Numbered from the stretch's first letter, positions 10,767 to 19,087 are shown. The stretch: DNA of 64,000 bases from Agrococcus sp. SGAir0287 (GCF_005484985.1 NZ_CP027942.1:2914001-2978000); one strand, 5' to 3'. Made by a program: numbers and translations. Notes: generated by a model from the letters alone, not told the origin.

Positions 10767-10787
10767 CTTGCGTCTGGTTCGCTCAAG
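10767..10787. promoter_or_regulatory. HAIR-like site for HspR upstream of the Clp gene
   Basis: CTTGCGT (10767-10773), 7 nt, GCTCAAG (10781-10787). This matches the HAIR inverted repeat CTTGAGT-N7-ACTCAAG bound by the heat-shock repressor HspR, with two mismatches. It lies 17 bp upstream of the Clp start codon, where binding would block initiation. A further GCTCAAG half-site occurs about 30 bp upstream. Confidence 0.75.
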
Positions 10788-10900
10788 GATACGGATGTGA
10801 GCGACCTACGCTCAAGTCAGCACCGGGGTGGTCGACGGCATTCCCGGGGGTCGTTCGCCCACGGCGGACCGCCCGACGATCTCGCCGACGGTCTTGCGTC

Positions 10901-10959
10901 TCGCAGGCGATCCGGCGAGCGGAGGGAGCATTCCCCTCGGCTCCCGGGATCGCCTGCGA
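10901..10959. repeat. 13-bp perfect inverted repeat in the Clp/NUDIX intergenic region
   Basis: TCGCAGGCGATCC (10901-10913) and its exact reverse complement (10947-10959), 33-nt loop that itself contains GGGAG/CTCCC. It lies in the divergent gap between the Clp gene and the NUDIX gene; possible operator or cruciform, function unknown. Confidence 0.6.
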
Positions 10960-11019
10960 TGCGCGGCGTCGGGATGTGCCAGGCACGGCGGCCACGACGG
11001 GTCACCCTACGCTCGAGCG

Positions 11020-11448
11020 GTGACCTCCACTCGCGCCATCGCCGTCGCGCTGCCCGTTCGCGACGGCCACGTGCTCGTGCTCGACGGCGTCGACCGCACG
11101 AAGGGCGAGCGGTTCCATCGCGCCATCGGCGGCGGGATCGAGGTGGGCGAGACGCCCGAGCAGGCGCTGCGGCGCGAGCTCTTCGAGGAGCTCGACGTGA
11201 CGATCGAGGAGGCGGTGCCGCTGGGCATCGTCGACAACCGCTTCGTCTACGAGGGCGAGCCCGGCCACGAGATCGTCCACGTCTTCGCCGTGCGCTCGCG
11301 CGCGATCGACGCCATCCCGCTCGACGCGCGACTGCACGTGCTCGACGAGGGCAGCCCCGTCGGCTGGCGGCCGCTCGACGGCCTCGACCGCCCGCTGTAC
11401 CCGACGGGATGCGAGGCGCTCGCGAGGGAGTGGGCGGGGCGAGGCTGA
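11020..11448 (+). CDS. NUDIX hydrolase
   Basis: 142-residue NUDIX-fold hydrolase of nucleoside diphosphates linked to another moiety. The NUDIX box runs from GGIEVGETPEQALRREL to FEEL, fitting GX5EX7REUXEEXGU except for the final Gly. GTG at 11020 gives a compact single-domain protein starting VTSTRAIAVALPVRDGHVLV. Substrate not predictable. Confidence 0.88.
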   Translation: MTSTRAIAVALPVRDGHVLVLDGVDRTKGERFHRAIGGGIEVGETPEQALRRELFEELDVTIEEAVPLGIVDNRFVYEGEPGHEIVHVFAVRSRAIDAIPLDARLHVLDEGSPVGWRPLDGLDRPLYPTGCEALAREWAGRG

Positions 11449-11480
11449 TGCGGCCGGCAGGCGCGACGTCACCCCACAGC

Positions 11481-11526
11481 TGGTCGAGGAGCGCGCGAGC
11501 GCAGCGAGCACGCGTCACGAGACCTG
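11481..11526. repeat. Imperfect palindromic element after the NUDIX gene
   Basis: The segment begins TGGTCGAGGAGCGCGCGAGC and ends with CACGAGACCTG; ends pair as GGTC/GACC and the centre contains GAGC/GCTC-like inverted elements. It resembles the extragenic palindromes found between convergent genes in Microbacteriaceae, and lies between the convergent NUDIX and DinB genes. May act as a terminator. Confidence 0.4.
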
Positions 11527-11564
11527 AGCGTCGACCACGACGCCGAGCACCGACGCCCCGCGCG

Positions 11565-12083
11565 TCAGCCCTTGGTGACGTCCCAGGCGTGATGCTCGAG
11601 GTCGTGCAGCGCGTAGACGCCGAGCGAGCGCACCGTGAAGCGGGAGCCGTTCGAGCGGCGACCCGGCCGCTCCCACGCGTCCGCGGGCACGGATGCGTAG
11701 GCCTCGGCGAGCTCGGCGCCGGCGACGTCGAGCTCGATGGCCACGCGCGGCGGGCGCTGCTCGCCGTACGCCTCCTCCACGGCCGTCGCATCCTGATCCC
11801 AGTTCGCGAACACCGGGTCGTCCTGGGCGAGCATCGCGTCGAGCCGCTCGCGCATGATGCGGCACACGTCGCGCGCATGCGCGGCGTACTCGAGCTTCGA
11901 CCACGTGGCCTCGTCCGGCCGCTCGCGCGCGTCGTCGTCGTGCAGCGCGCGGTGGAGCGTGCCGACGGCCGCACGGATGCGGCCAGGCAGCTCGGCGTCC
12001 GGCACGTCCGGCGCGAACCCGCATTCGGCGCACGGCCGCTCGAGCACCCAGGTCCAGTCCTTCACGTCGGGCTCGATCGGCAT
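11565..12083 (-). CDS. DinB superfamily protein
   Basis: 172-residue four-helix DinB/YfiT-like protein. Putative metal-binding histidines are in LEYAAHARDVCRIM and in the C-terminal YALHDLEHHAWDVT. Such proteins include thiol-dependent transferases (for bacillithiol or mycothiol), but the substrate here is unknown. The ATG at 12083 is followed by the usual acidic N terminus. Convergent with the NUDIX gene. Confidence 0.82.
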   Translation of the reverse strand: MPIEPDVKDWTWVLERPCAECGFAPDVPDAELPGRIRAAVGTLHRALHDDDARERPDEATWSKLEYAAHARDVCRIMRERLDAMLAQDDPVFANWDQDATAVEEAYGEQRPPRVAIELDVAGAELAEAYASVPADAWERPGRRSNGSRFTVRSLGVYALHDLEHHAWDVTKG

Positions 12084-12142
12084 GCCTCGATCCTCGCAGG
12101 CCGGGGATGCGCCACGCGCGCACGACTGGCAGTGTCGAGCGC

Positions 12143-12469
12143 ATGAGCACCGTACGCATGGGCGAGGCCCGCGACCGATTCGAGATCCTCGACGACGCCG
12201 GCGTCGTCGCGGGGCGGGCCTACTTCGTGGAGGCGTCGGGCGCGCGCGTCTTCTTCCACACCGTCGTCGACGACGCGTACGCGGGCCAGGGCCTCGGGAA
12301 GGTGCTCGTCGTGGCGGCGCTCGACGCCACCCGCGCCGACGGCATGCGGGTGATGCCGGTGTGCCCGTTCGTGGCGAAGGTCGTGGAGCGCGACCACCGC
12401 TGGGACGACGTCGTCGTCGAGGTCACGCAGGAGGGGCTCGACGCGATCGAGGCGCGCACGCGACGCTGA
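12143..12469 (+). CDS. GNAT-family N-acetyltransferase, YjdJ-type
   Basis: 108-residue small acetyltransferase-fold protein. The acetyl-CoA-binding segment is HTVVDDAYAGQGLGKVLVV (Q/RxxGxG/A type: QGLGK), followed by GMRVMPVCPFVAKVVER, typical of the Gcn5-related YjdJ/NATD1 family. Substrate unknown. It is divergent from the DinB gene. Confidence 0.88.
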   Translation: MSTVRMGEARDRFEILDDAGVVAGRAYFVEASGARVFFHTVVDDAYAGQGLGKVLVVAALDATRADGMRVMPVCPFVAKVVERDHRWDDVVVEVTQEGLDAIEARTRR

Positions 12470-12488
12470 CGCCTCCCCGCAGCGGCCC

Positions 12489-12878
12489 TCAGATCGTGAT
12501 CGATCCGTCGGCCGCGATGGGCCAGTCGGGGTTGTGCGCGACCTCCCACACGTAGCCCTCGGGATCGGCGAACGCTCCCGTGATGCCGCCCCACTCGGCC
12601 TGCGCCGCCGGACGCACGACCGTGCCACCCGCCGCATCCGCCTCGGCGAGCACCGCGGCGACCTCGTCCGGCGTCCGCACGTTGTGGGCGATCTCGACGC
12701 CCGGGGCACCATGGCCGCGGACGCCCGTCCACAGCGCGAAGACGAGGCCGCCGACCTGGAAGAAGCACACCTCGTCGTCGGGCTGCTGCGCATCCGCCCA
12801 GCCGAGCGCCTCGTAGAAGGCGCGCTCGCGCGCGAGGTCGCGGACACCGAGGGTGATGAGGCTGATGCGCTGCTCCAT
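12489..12878 (-). CDS. VOC-family (glyoxalase-like) protein
   Basis: 129 residues with two beta-alpha-beta-beta-beta repeats of the vicinal oxygen chelate fold: ISLITLGVRDLARERAFYEA at the start and GGITGAFADPEGYVWEVAHN near the C terminus, where the Glu is the usual metal ligand. It may be a dioxygenase, lyase or binding protein; the substrate is unknown. Convergent with the GNAT gene. Confidence 0.88.
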   Translation of the reverse strand: MEQRISLITLGVRDLARERAFYEALGWADAQQPDDEVCFFQVGGLVFALWTGVRGHGAPGVEIAHNVRTPDEVAAVLAEADAAGGTVVRPAAQAEWGGITGAFADPEGYVWEVAHNPDWPIAADGSITI

Positions 12879-13019
12879 GGAGGCGACGGTAGCCCCCGCC
12901 CCCGTCGCACCCCGGCACCGGCCGGGATCATCCCCGAGGATGACGGGCGCGAGCCCTCCGGACGACGCGCTGCACCCCCTCCCGCCGCGAGGCTCGAGGA
13001 GAACCGCGAGGAGGGCGAC

Positions 13020-13274
13020 ATGGACATCGTGGAGCGGGCGCAGGACCTGATGAACCTGGGCGTCGTCGTGTACGCGGCGATCGCCCTCATGCTGCTCGGG
13101 ATGCTGGCGCTGCTGTGCGTCGGCGTCGCCGTCGTCGAACGGCGCGGCACGGCCCGCGAGCGCCGACGCAGCACCCGCGCGGCGCTCGCCGGCGCGTCCT
13201 ACGGGGCGCCGCGTGCTCGCCTCGCGCTGAGCCGTCGGCGCGGGTGCGACACGCCCGGGCGGCGTGCCGCGTGA
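13020..13274 (+). CDS. Small single-pass membrane protein
   Basis: 84 residues with one strongly hydrophobic helix (about residues 12-36, VVYAAIALMLLGMLALLCVG) and an Arg-rich cytoplasmic tail. GAGGAG precedes the ATG. No family recognised. Its stop codon overlaps a GTG that could begin the next reading frame. Confidence 0.55.
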   Translation: MDIVERAQDLMNLGVVVYAAIALMLLGMLALLCVGVAVVERRGTARERRRSTRAALAGASYGAPRARLALSRRRGCDTPGRRAA

Positions 13275-13351
13275 CGAACGCCGCCGTCGTGACGTCTCCA
13301 GGAGGACGTCAAGGAGGTTCGTCGATCGCGTCGCGCGGTCGGCACGACGGC

Positions 13352-13576
13352 ATGGGCAGGAACGAGCACGACCGATCGCTCCCCGGGAGCATCGACGACA
13401 CGGGCGACCTCGGTCGCATCTGGGACGAGCTGGAGCGGCTCGCCGATCGGATCGACAGACGGTCGCCGAGGGACGAGGGCGACGGAGCGGTCGACGGCTC
13501 GGATCCCCAGGGCCCCGACCATCCCGACGACGACGCGCATCCCGCACCGCCAGACGAGGACGATCCCGAGGCCTGA
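13352..13576 (+). CDS. Small acidic hypothetical protein
   Basis: 74 residues from ATG 13352, Asp/Glu/Pro-rich towards the C terminus (DHPDDDAHPAPPDEDDPEA). No family recognised. The start is uncertain: a GTG at 13271 overlaps the preceding stop, and a perfect AAGGAGG (13311-13317) is followed at 7 nt by an in-frame ATC (13325), a rare start codon. Codon bias suggests it is coding but this is a weak call. Confidence 0.45.
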   Translation: MGRNEHDRSLPGSIDDTGDLGRIWDELERLADRIDRRSPRDEGDGAVDGSDPQGPDHPDDDAHPAPPDEDDPEA

Positions 13577-13586
13577 TCGACGCGGC

Positions 13587-14642
13587 TCAGTCGGCCGTGA
13601 GCTCCTCGTGCACGCGGCGCAGGTCCTCCAGCATCGAGCCGATGACCACCCAGTGCTCGGGATGCGGCGACACCACGACGAGCGGCGCCGTGAGCAGCGG
13701 CCCGGTGTCGGAGGCGGCATCCGCACCGACCTCGGGGAGTGCGGCGCGGATGCGCAGGTCGTGCGCTGCGCGGCGCAGCTCGGAGGCGATCTGCTCCATC
13801 ACGGGCTCGCGGTGCAGCGAGTCGTCGTAGTGGTCGCGCATGGTGCGCGTCATGCCTGCGACGCGCGTGACGAGCACGCCGAGCCTGGCGAGCTCGTCGT
13901 CGTACGCGGCCAGCTCGCCGCGGTGCCGGCCGCCGCGCCAGTTGAGCGCGAGCGAGTCCTCGGCCGTCGCGACGGCCGCCTGCGCGCGGGCGAGCATGGG
14001 TCGCAGCAGCCGCACCTCGACGAGGTTGCCCTCGAGCGCGCCCCGGCCGACGGGCTCGGATGCGGCGAGGGCGAGCCGCTCGAGGCTGCGCGCGATCTCC
14101 TCGGCGAGCGAGCGCACCTCGCGGCGCGCGGGCTCGATGAGCACGGGCGGCACGATGAGCAGGTTGACGACGAACGCGATCGCGGCGCCCAGCACGGTCT
14201 CGGCGATGCGGTCGATCGCGTAGATGGGCGACGCGGCGCCGAGCGCGAGCACGAGCATCGCCGAGATCGGGATCTGGTTCGACGTCTGCTGCGACAGCCG
14301 CAGCGCCCACGCGAGCAGGATCGAGACGACGACGGCGACGAGGATGATCCACGCGGCCGAGCCGAACAGCAGCGAGATGCCCGTGGCGAGCACGACGCCG
14401 ACGATGACGCCGATCGAGCGCTCGAGGGCGCGCCCGAGCGACTGGTTCACGCTCGGCTGCACGACGATGAGCGCCGCGATGACGGCGAAGATCGGCGGCT
14501 CCTCGGCGATGAGCGCGTCGGCGGCGAACCACGCGGCGATGGCCGCGACGCTCGTCTTCACCACCTGCAGGAAGGGCACGCGGCCGACCGCGCGGATGCG
14601 CGACACCCACGCCGTGGTGCGTCGCAGCTGCCAGCGGGCCAT
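13587..14642 (-). CDS. FUSC-family aromatic-acid exporter-like membrane protein
   Basis: 351 residues: an N-terminal half with five to six membrane helices and the FUSC signature ALIVVQPSVNQSLGRALERS followed by GVIVGVVLATGISLLFG, then a cytoplasmic helical half. Resembles the FUSC/ArAE (YccS, AaeB) group, usually linked to efflux of aromatic acids. Single-component and shorter than AaeB. The ATG at 14642 has AGGGGAGG upstream. Its upstream region is shared with the divergent ArsR gene. Confidence 0.82.
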   Translation of the reverse strand: MARWQLRRTTAWVSRIRAVGRVPFLQVVKTSVAAIAAWFAADALIAEEPPIFAVIAALIVVQPSVNQSLGRALERSIGVIVGVVLATGISLLFGSAAWIILVAVVVSILLAWALRLSQQTSNQIPISAMLVLALGAASPIYAIDRIAETVLGAAIAFVVNLLIVPPVLIEPARREVRSLAEEIARSLERLALAASEPVGRGALEGNLVEVRLLRPMLARAQAAVATAEDSLALNWRGGRHRGELAAYDDELARLGVLVTRVAGMTRTMRDHYDDSLHREPVMEQIASELRRAAHDLRIRAALPEVGADAASDTGPLLTAPLVVVSPHPEHWVVIGSMLEDLRRVHEELTAD

Positions 14643-14695
14643 GACCCCTCCCCTCGTCGGCTCCATCCTCTCCGACTCCGCCTCGCCTTCGTTCC

Positions 14696-14760
14696 TCAAC
14701 CGATCGGTTGACAAGGCGACGACGTCGTGCCACGCTCTTCTCAACCGATCAGTTGAGAAG
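14696..14760. promoter_or_regulatory. Two palindromic operators upstream of the ArsR gene
   Basis: TCAACCGATCGGTTGA (14696-14711) is a perfect 16-bp palindrome. A second copy with one changed pair, TCAACCGATCAGTTGA (14741-14756), lies within a longer 24-bp symmetric segment (14737-14760). Centres are 45 bp apart. The first overlaps a TTGACA (14708-14713) that could be a -35 box; the second lies just before the Shine-Dalgarno. This suggests autorepression by the ArsR protein, and possible control of the divergent FUSC gene. Confidence 0.75.
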
Positions 14761-14769
14761 GAGGCGACG

Positions 14770-15138
14770 GTGGATGCATCGCTCGACAAGGCGTTCGCGG
14801 CCCTCGCCGACGCGACCAGGCGCGCCCTCGTGGCGCGGCTGTCGCTCGGCGACGCGACCGTCGGCGAGCTCGCCGCCCCCTTCGACGTCAGCCTGCAGGC
14901 CATCTCGAAGCACCTCGCGGTGCTCGAGGCGGCCGGCCTCGTGACCAAGGGTCGCGACGGCACGCGCAGGCTCGTGCACCTCGAGGCGCACGCGCTCGGA
15001 TCCATGACGTCGTGGATCGAGCAGCACCAGCGGCAGGCGGAGGAGCGCTTCCAGCGCCTCGACGCCGTGCTCGACGAGCTGCGAGCGGCCGACGCCGCAG
15101 CCACCGCATCCGACGACACCACCGAATCCCGGGCCTGA
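14770..15138 (+). CDS. ArsR/SmtB-family regulator
   Basis: 122-residue winged-helix repressor: ALADATRRALVARLSLGDAT, then the recognition region FDVSLQAISKHLAVLEAAGL and wing VTKGRDGTRRLVHLEA. No Cys metal site is apparent; this is the ArsR subgroup that is typically paired with an SRPBCC protein gene, as here, 38 bp downstream. GTG at 14770 has AAGGAGG upstream. Two palindromes upstream are likely its operators. Confidence 0.92.
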   Translation: MDASLDKAFAALADATRRALVARLSLGDATVGELAAPFDVSLQAISKHLAVLEAAGLVTKGRDGTRRLVHLEAHALGSMTSWIEQHQRQAEERFQRLDAVLDELRAADAAATASDDTTESRA

Positions 15139-15176
15139 CCCGACCACGGCCGCCCGCATCCGATCAGGAGACCATC

Positions 15177-15644
15177 ATGGACGCCACCATCACCGCCGAC
15201 CCCACCGTCCCCGTCATCCGCATCACGCGCGACTTCCACGCCACGCCCGCGCAGCTGCTGCGCGCGCACACCGACCCCGACCTCTACGTGCGCTGGAACG
15301 GCCCCGAGGGCACGCAGGTGCGCCTCGACCGCTGGGACGCCGTCTCGGGCGGCGCGTGGGCGATGACCCACGTGCACGAGGGGCAGGAGTACGGGTTCCG
15401 CGGCACCTTCCACGACGTGTCCGAGGCCGGCATCGTGCAGACCTTCGAGTTCCTCGGCGCCCCGGGCGTCGCACTCGAGACGCTCACGTTCGAGGACCTC
15501 GGCGACGGCCGCACGCGCCTCCACGCGCAGTCGCTCGTCGACTCGTTCGAGGCGCGCGACGCCTGGCTCGCGAGCGGCATGGAGCGCGGCGTGAACGACG
15601 GCTACGCCAAGCTCGACGCGCTCGTCGAGGAGGGCGCGGTCTGA
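15177..15644 (+). CDS. SRPBCC (AHSA1/CalC-type) protein
   Basis: 155-residue START-like domain protein of the AHSA1 group. Visible: ITRDFHATPAQLLRAHTDPD, the WNGPEG motif and ASGMERGVNDGYAKLDALVE at the C-terminal helix. These proteins bind hydrophobic small molecules in a cytosolic cavity; function is usually unknown. CAGGAG precedes the ATG. Cotranscribed with the ArsR gene. Confidence 0.9.
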   Translation: MDATITADPTVPVIRITRDFHATPAQLLRAHTDPDLYVRWNGPEGTQVRLDRWDAVSGGAWAMTHVHEGQEYGFRGTFHDVSEAGIVQTFEFLGAPGVALETLTFEDLGDGRTRLHAQSLVDSFEARDAWLASGMERGVNDGYAKLDALVEEGAV

Positions 15645-15665
15645 CGCGCTCGCATCGCGACGTGG

Positions 15666-15704
15666 AGCGGGCCGCCGAGGGAGCACTCCCCTCGACGGCC
15701 CGCT
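15666..15704. terminator. Bidirectional hairpin terminator
   Basis: A 16-bp stem with one mismatch (15666-15681 with 15689-15704) and a 7-nt loop, in the 75-bp gap between the convergent SRPBCC gene and tctA. Confidence 0.8.
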
Positions 15705-15719
15705 GGCGTCATCCGCGGC

Positions 15720-17228
15720 TCAGTCCTCGTCGACGAAGACCACCTCGCGGCGCTTGCGGATCGTCGGCAGCAGCGACAGCACGAGCGCGGCGCCTGCGAC
15801 GAGCAGCAGCACGAGCGAGATCGGCCGCGTCACGAAGACCGACGGGTCGCCCTGGCTGATGAGCAGCGCACGTCGCAGGTTCTCCTCGAGCAGCGGCCCG
15901 AGCACGAAGCCGAGCAGCAGCGGCGCCGGCTCGCAGCCCGCCTTCACGAGCACGAAGCCGAGGATGCCGAACACCGCGACGGCGAGCACGTCGTACATGC
16001 TCCCCGAGATCGAGAACGTGCCGATCGCGGCGAACAGCACGATCATCGGGAACAGCAACCAGTAGGGCACCCGCAGCATGCGCACCCAGATGCCGATGAG
16101 CGGCAGGTTGAGCAGCACGAGCAGCAGGTTGCCGATCCACATCGAGGCGATGAGGCCCCAGAACAGCACGGGCTCGTCGTCGATGACGCTCGGCCCGGGC
16201 GTGATGCCCTGGATGATGAACGCGCCGAGCATGAGCGCCATCACCGGATGCGCCGGGATGCCGAGCGTCAGCAGCGGGATGAACGACGTCTGCGCCGCGG
16301 CGTTGTTCGCCGCCTCCGGGCCCGCGACGCCCTCGATGGCACCCTTGCCGAACTGGTCGGGGTGCTTCGAGATGCGCTTCTCGAGCGAGTACGAGCCGAA
16401 CGAGGCGAGGATGTGGCCGCCGCCCGGCAGCAGGCCGAGCAGCGAGCCGAGACCCGTCGCGCGGAGGATGGGCGCCGCCATGCGACGGAAGTCGTCGCGA
16501 GCGGGCCACAGCCGCGACACCTTGGCGACGAGCTTCTCGCGCCGGTCGGGGTCGGCGAGGTTCTTCAGGATCTCGGCGATGCCGAAGATGCCGACCGCGA
16601 GCGCGACGAAGTCGACGCCCCCGTCGAGGTCGCGGATGCCGAGCGTGTAGCGCGCGACGCCCGTGAAGGTGTCCTGACCGATCGTCGACAGGAGGATGCC
16701 GAGCGCGATCGCGCCGACCGCCTTCAGCACCGAGCCGGCCGCGAGCGCCACGGAGACGATGAGGCCCAGGACGACGAGCGCGAAGTACTCCGGTGCGCCG
16801 AACGAGAGCGCGACGGCCGCGAGCGGCGGCGCGGCGACGGCGAGCAGGAGCGTCGCGACGGTGCCGGCGAAGAACGACGCGATCGCCGCCGTCGCGAGCG
16901 CCGTGCCCGCCTTGCCGAGCCGCGCGAGCTGATGGCCGTCGATCGCCGTCACCGCCGACGACGACTCGCCCGGCAGGTTGATGAGGATCGCGGTGGTCGA
17001 TCCGCCGTACTGCGCGCCGTAGTAGATGCCCGCGAGCATGATGAGCGCCGTGACCGGCTCGTCGAACGTGAAGGTGATCGGCAGCAGCAGCGCGACGGTC
17101 GCCGTCGGGCCGATGCCCGGCAGCACGCCGACCGCGGTGCCGATGGCGACGCCGAGGAGGCAGAACAGCACGTTCTGCCACTGCAGCGCCGTCGAGAGGC
17201 CCAGCGCGAGGTCGTCGAGGAGATCCAC
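15720..17228 (-). CDS. tctA: Tripartite tricarboxylate transporter large membrane subunit TctA
   Basis: 502-residue integral membrane protein of the TTT family, with about 11-12 hydrophobic helices. Family signatures include AIGTAVGVLPGIGPTATVAL near residue 30, YYGAQYGGSTTAILINLPGE near 70 and LLPGGGHILASFGSYSLEKR near 265. It forms the transport channel with TctB and uses ion gradients to import a carboxylate delivered by TctC. GTG start at 17228, three bases after the tctB stop. Confidence 0.95.
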   Translation of the reverse strand: MDLLDDLALGLSTALQWQNVLFCLLGVAIGTAVGVLPGIGPTATVALLLPITFTFDEPVTALIMLAGIYYGAQYGGSTTAILINLPGESSSAVTAIDGHQLARLGKAGTALATAAIASFFAGTVATLLLAVAAPPLAAVALSFGAPEYFALVVLGLIVSVALAAGSVLKAVGAIALGILLSTIGQDTFTGVARYTLGIRDLDGGVDFVALAVGIFGIAEILKNLADPDRREKLVAKVSRLWPARDDFRRMAAPILRATGLGSLLGLLPGGGHILASFGSYSLEKRISKHPDQFGKGAIEGVAGPEAANNAAAQTSFIPLLTLGIPAHPVMALMLGAFIIQGITPGPSVIDDEPVLFWGLIASMWIGNLLLVLLNLPLIGIWVRMLRVPYWLLFPMIVLFAAIGTFSISGSMYDVLAVAVFGILGFVLVKAGCEPAPLLLGFVLGPLLEENLRRALLISQGDPSVFVTRPISLVLLLVAGAALVLSLLPTIRKRREVVFVDED

Positions 17229-17231
17229 GGC

Positions 17232-17819
17232 TCAGCCCCCCAGCCAGTCGCCGATCAGCGGCACGCGCAGCTGCAGGCCGACGACGAAGATGAGCCAGCT
17301 CGCGAGCGTGAGCACGGCGCCGACGACGAGCGGCTGCCACCACCGCACCCCCGACCGCGCCCAGGAGGCGAGGACGACGGTGCCGAAGGCGGCCAGCAGC
17401 ATCCCGAGCCCGTCGATCGTCACGGCGAACCAGATGACGGCGGCGGTCACGAGCAGCAGCGGGCGCCACGGGATGGCGCCGAAGACCACGGGGCGCATGG
17501 GGCGCTCCTCGAGCACCTCCGGCCCCTGCTCGATCGCCGTCTCGAGGTACTCGACGACGTCGACGGATGCGTCGGGCTCCGGCTCCTGCGAGGGGGCGAC
17601 GAAGGCGCGCACGACGATCGCGGCACCGATGGCGATGAGGACGATCGACACGATGAGCGGGAACTGGCCCGGACCCATCGCGAGCGGCGTCCCCATGTCG
17701 TAGCCGAAGGCGACGACGCCGAACACGAGGCCGATCCCGGCGAGCACGAGGCCCGCGACGAGGTCGGCGGACGAGAAGGAGCGGCTGCCGCCGCGCGAGT
17801 CGTGCTCGCGCGGCGGCAT
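17232..17819 (-). CDS. tctB: Tripartite tricarboxylate transporter small membrane subunit TctB
   Basis: 195 residues with four hydrophobic helices: one near residues 20-40, one near 50-72 (FPLIVSIVLIAIGAAIVVRA), and two near the C terminus, with an acidic cytoplasmic loop between. This is the architecture of TctB. It lies 14 bp after tctC and just before tctA. ATG at 17819; the upstream Shine-Dalgarno is weak. Confidence 0.93.
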   Translation of the reverse strand: MPPREHDSRGGSRSFSSADLVAGLVLAGIGLVFGVVAFGYDMGTPLAMGPGQFPLIVSIVLIAIGAAIVVRAFVAPSQEPEPDASVDVVEYLETAIEQGPEVLEERPMRPVVFGAIPWRPLLLVTAAVIWFAVTIDGLGMLLAAFGTVVLASWARSGVRWWQPLVVGAVLTLASWLIFVVGLQLRVPLIGDWLGG

Positions 17820-17833
17820 CGTGGAGGCGATCG

Positions 17834-18844
17834 TCAGCTCCCGGGCTCGGGCAGGACCTCGGCCCAGAGGTCGATCTGCTCCTGCAGGCGGGTGGAGAGC
17901 GCATCCGGCGTCACCTGGTCGGCGGCGACGGGCGCGGTGCCGAGGTCGGCGAGCGCGTCGATGACCGCCTGGTCGGCGAGCGCGGTCTCGAGCGAGGCGC
18001 GCAGCGTCTCGACGATCTCCTCGGGCGTGCCGGCCGGCAGGTACAGACCGTGCCAGACGCTGACCTCGAGGTCGACGCCCTCCTCCTGCGCGGTCGGGAT
18101 GTCGGGGAAGACCTCGACGCGCTCGGGCGTCGTGACGGCGTAGACGTCGACCGCGCCGGACGTGATCTGGCTCGCCGTGTTCGTGGTCTGGTCGCACATG
18201 ATGTCGACCTGGCCCCCGAGGATGTCGGTCATCGCAGGGCCGGTGCCGTCGTACGGCACCTCCTGCACGTCGACGCCGAGCGCATCCTCGAGCAGCAGGC
18301 CGCAGAGGTTCGACGCCGAGCCGACGCCCGCGTGGGCGAGGGTGATGGAGCCCTCGTTCTCCTCGATGTAGGAGACGAGCTCGTCCATGTCGGCCGGGCC
18401 GAGGCCGGGGCGCGAGATGATCGTCATCGGCACCTCCGTGACGAGGCCGACGGGCTCGAAGTCCTCCACGGGGTCGAAGTTGAGGTCGGCGTAGAGGCTC
18501 GGCGCCGTCGACATGCCGATGTGGTGCAGCAGCGCCGTGTAGCCGTCGGGGTCGGCCTGCGAGGCCTCGCCGGCGCCGACGGTGCCGCCCGCGCCCTCGA
18601 CGTTCTGCACGACGACCTGCTGGCCGAGCTCGGCGCCCATGGGCTCGGCGACGATGCGCGTGACGGTGTCGGTGGGGCCGCCCGCCGCGAACGGCACGAT
18701 GACCTCGATCGTGTCGTCGGGGTAGGAGGCGGGATCCGCGCCGCTCGAGCCGCTGGAGCAGCCGGCGAGCGCGATGCCCAGCACGAGGGCTGCGGCTGCG
18801 GGAGGCACGAGGCGCGCGTGGCGCGCGGTGCGAGGGATGGCCAT
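17834..18844 (-). CDS. tctC: Tripartite tricarboxylate transporter substrate-binding lipoprotein TctC
   Basis: 336-residue extracytoplasmic binding protein of the Bug/TctC family. A signal peptide ends in LGIALAGC, a lipobox, so the mature protein is membrane-anchored. Core motifs are VPFAAGGPTDTVTRIVAEPM, LLHHIGMSTAPSL and the VPYDGTGPAMTDILGGQVDI segment. The usual ligands are carboxylates such as citrate or dicarboxylates; specificity cannot be read here. First gene of tctCBA. Confidence 0.95.
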   Translation of the reverse strand: MAIPRTARHARLVPPAAAALVLGIALAGCSSGSSGADPASYPDDTIEVIVPFAAGGPTDTVTRIVAEPMGAELGQQVVVQNVEGAGGTVGAGEASQADPDGYTALLHHIGMSTAPSLYADLNFDPVEDFEPVGLVTEVPMTIISRPGLGPADMDELVSYIEENEGSITLAHAGVGSASNLCGLLLEDALGVDVQEVPYDGTGPAMTDILGGQVDIMCDQTTNTASQITSGAVDVYAVTTPERVEVFPDIPTAQEEGVDLEVSVWHGLYLPAGTPEEIVETLRASLETALADQAVIDALADLGTAPVAADQVTPDALSTRLQEQIDLWAEVLPEPGS

Positions 18845-19042
18845 GTGCAGTGTCCGATCGTCGTCGATGGAGTGCGGGCTGACGCCCTGGGGCGGTCAAC
18901 GGCGACCGCCCTGCTCGCTCATCGTGCGGCTCGCCGATCCGGCCGCTCCTTTGTGGTCGTACTGTTCGCGGGCCGTCCCCCGCTCACGGACGTGGGAGTC
19001 GCGCAAGGCCCTCCCGGCAGCGGGCATGCGCGCGCGAGCGTG

Positions 19043-19068
19043 GCCGTGCCGGGTCGAACCGGCACGGC
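19043..19068. other. Hairpin just upstream of a small acidic protein gene
   Basis: A perfect 10-bp stem GCCGTGCCGG/CCGGCACGGC with a 6-nt loop, ending 19 nt before the start codon at 19088. It could terminate upstream antisense transcription or affect translation of the small gene. The rest of 18845-19042 holds no gene I can support. Confidence 0.5.
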
Positions 19069-19087
19069 ACGATGCGAGGAGGACCGC

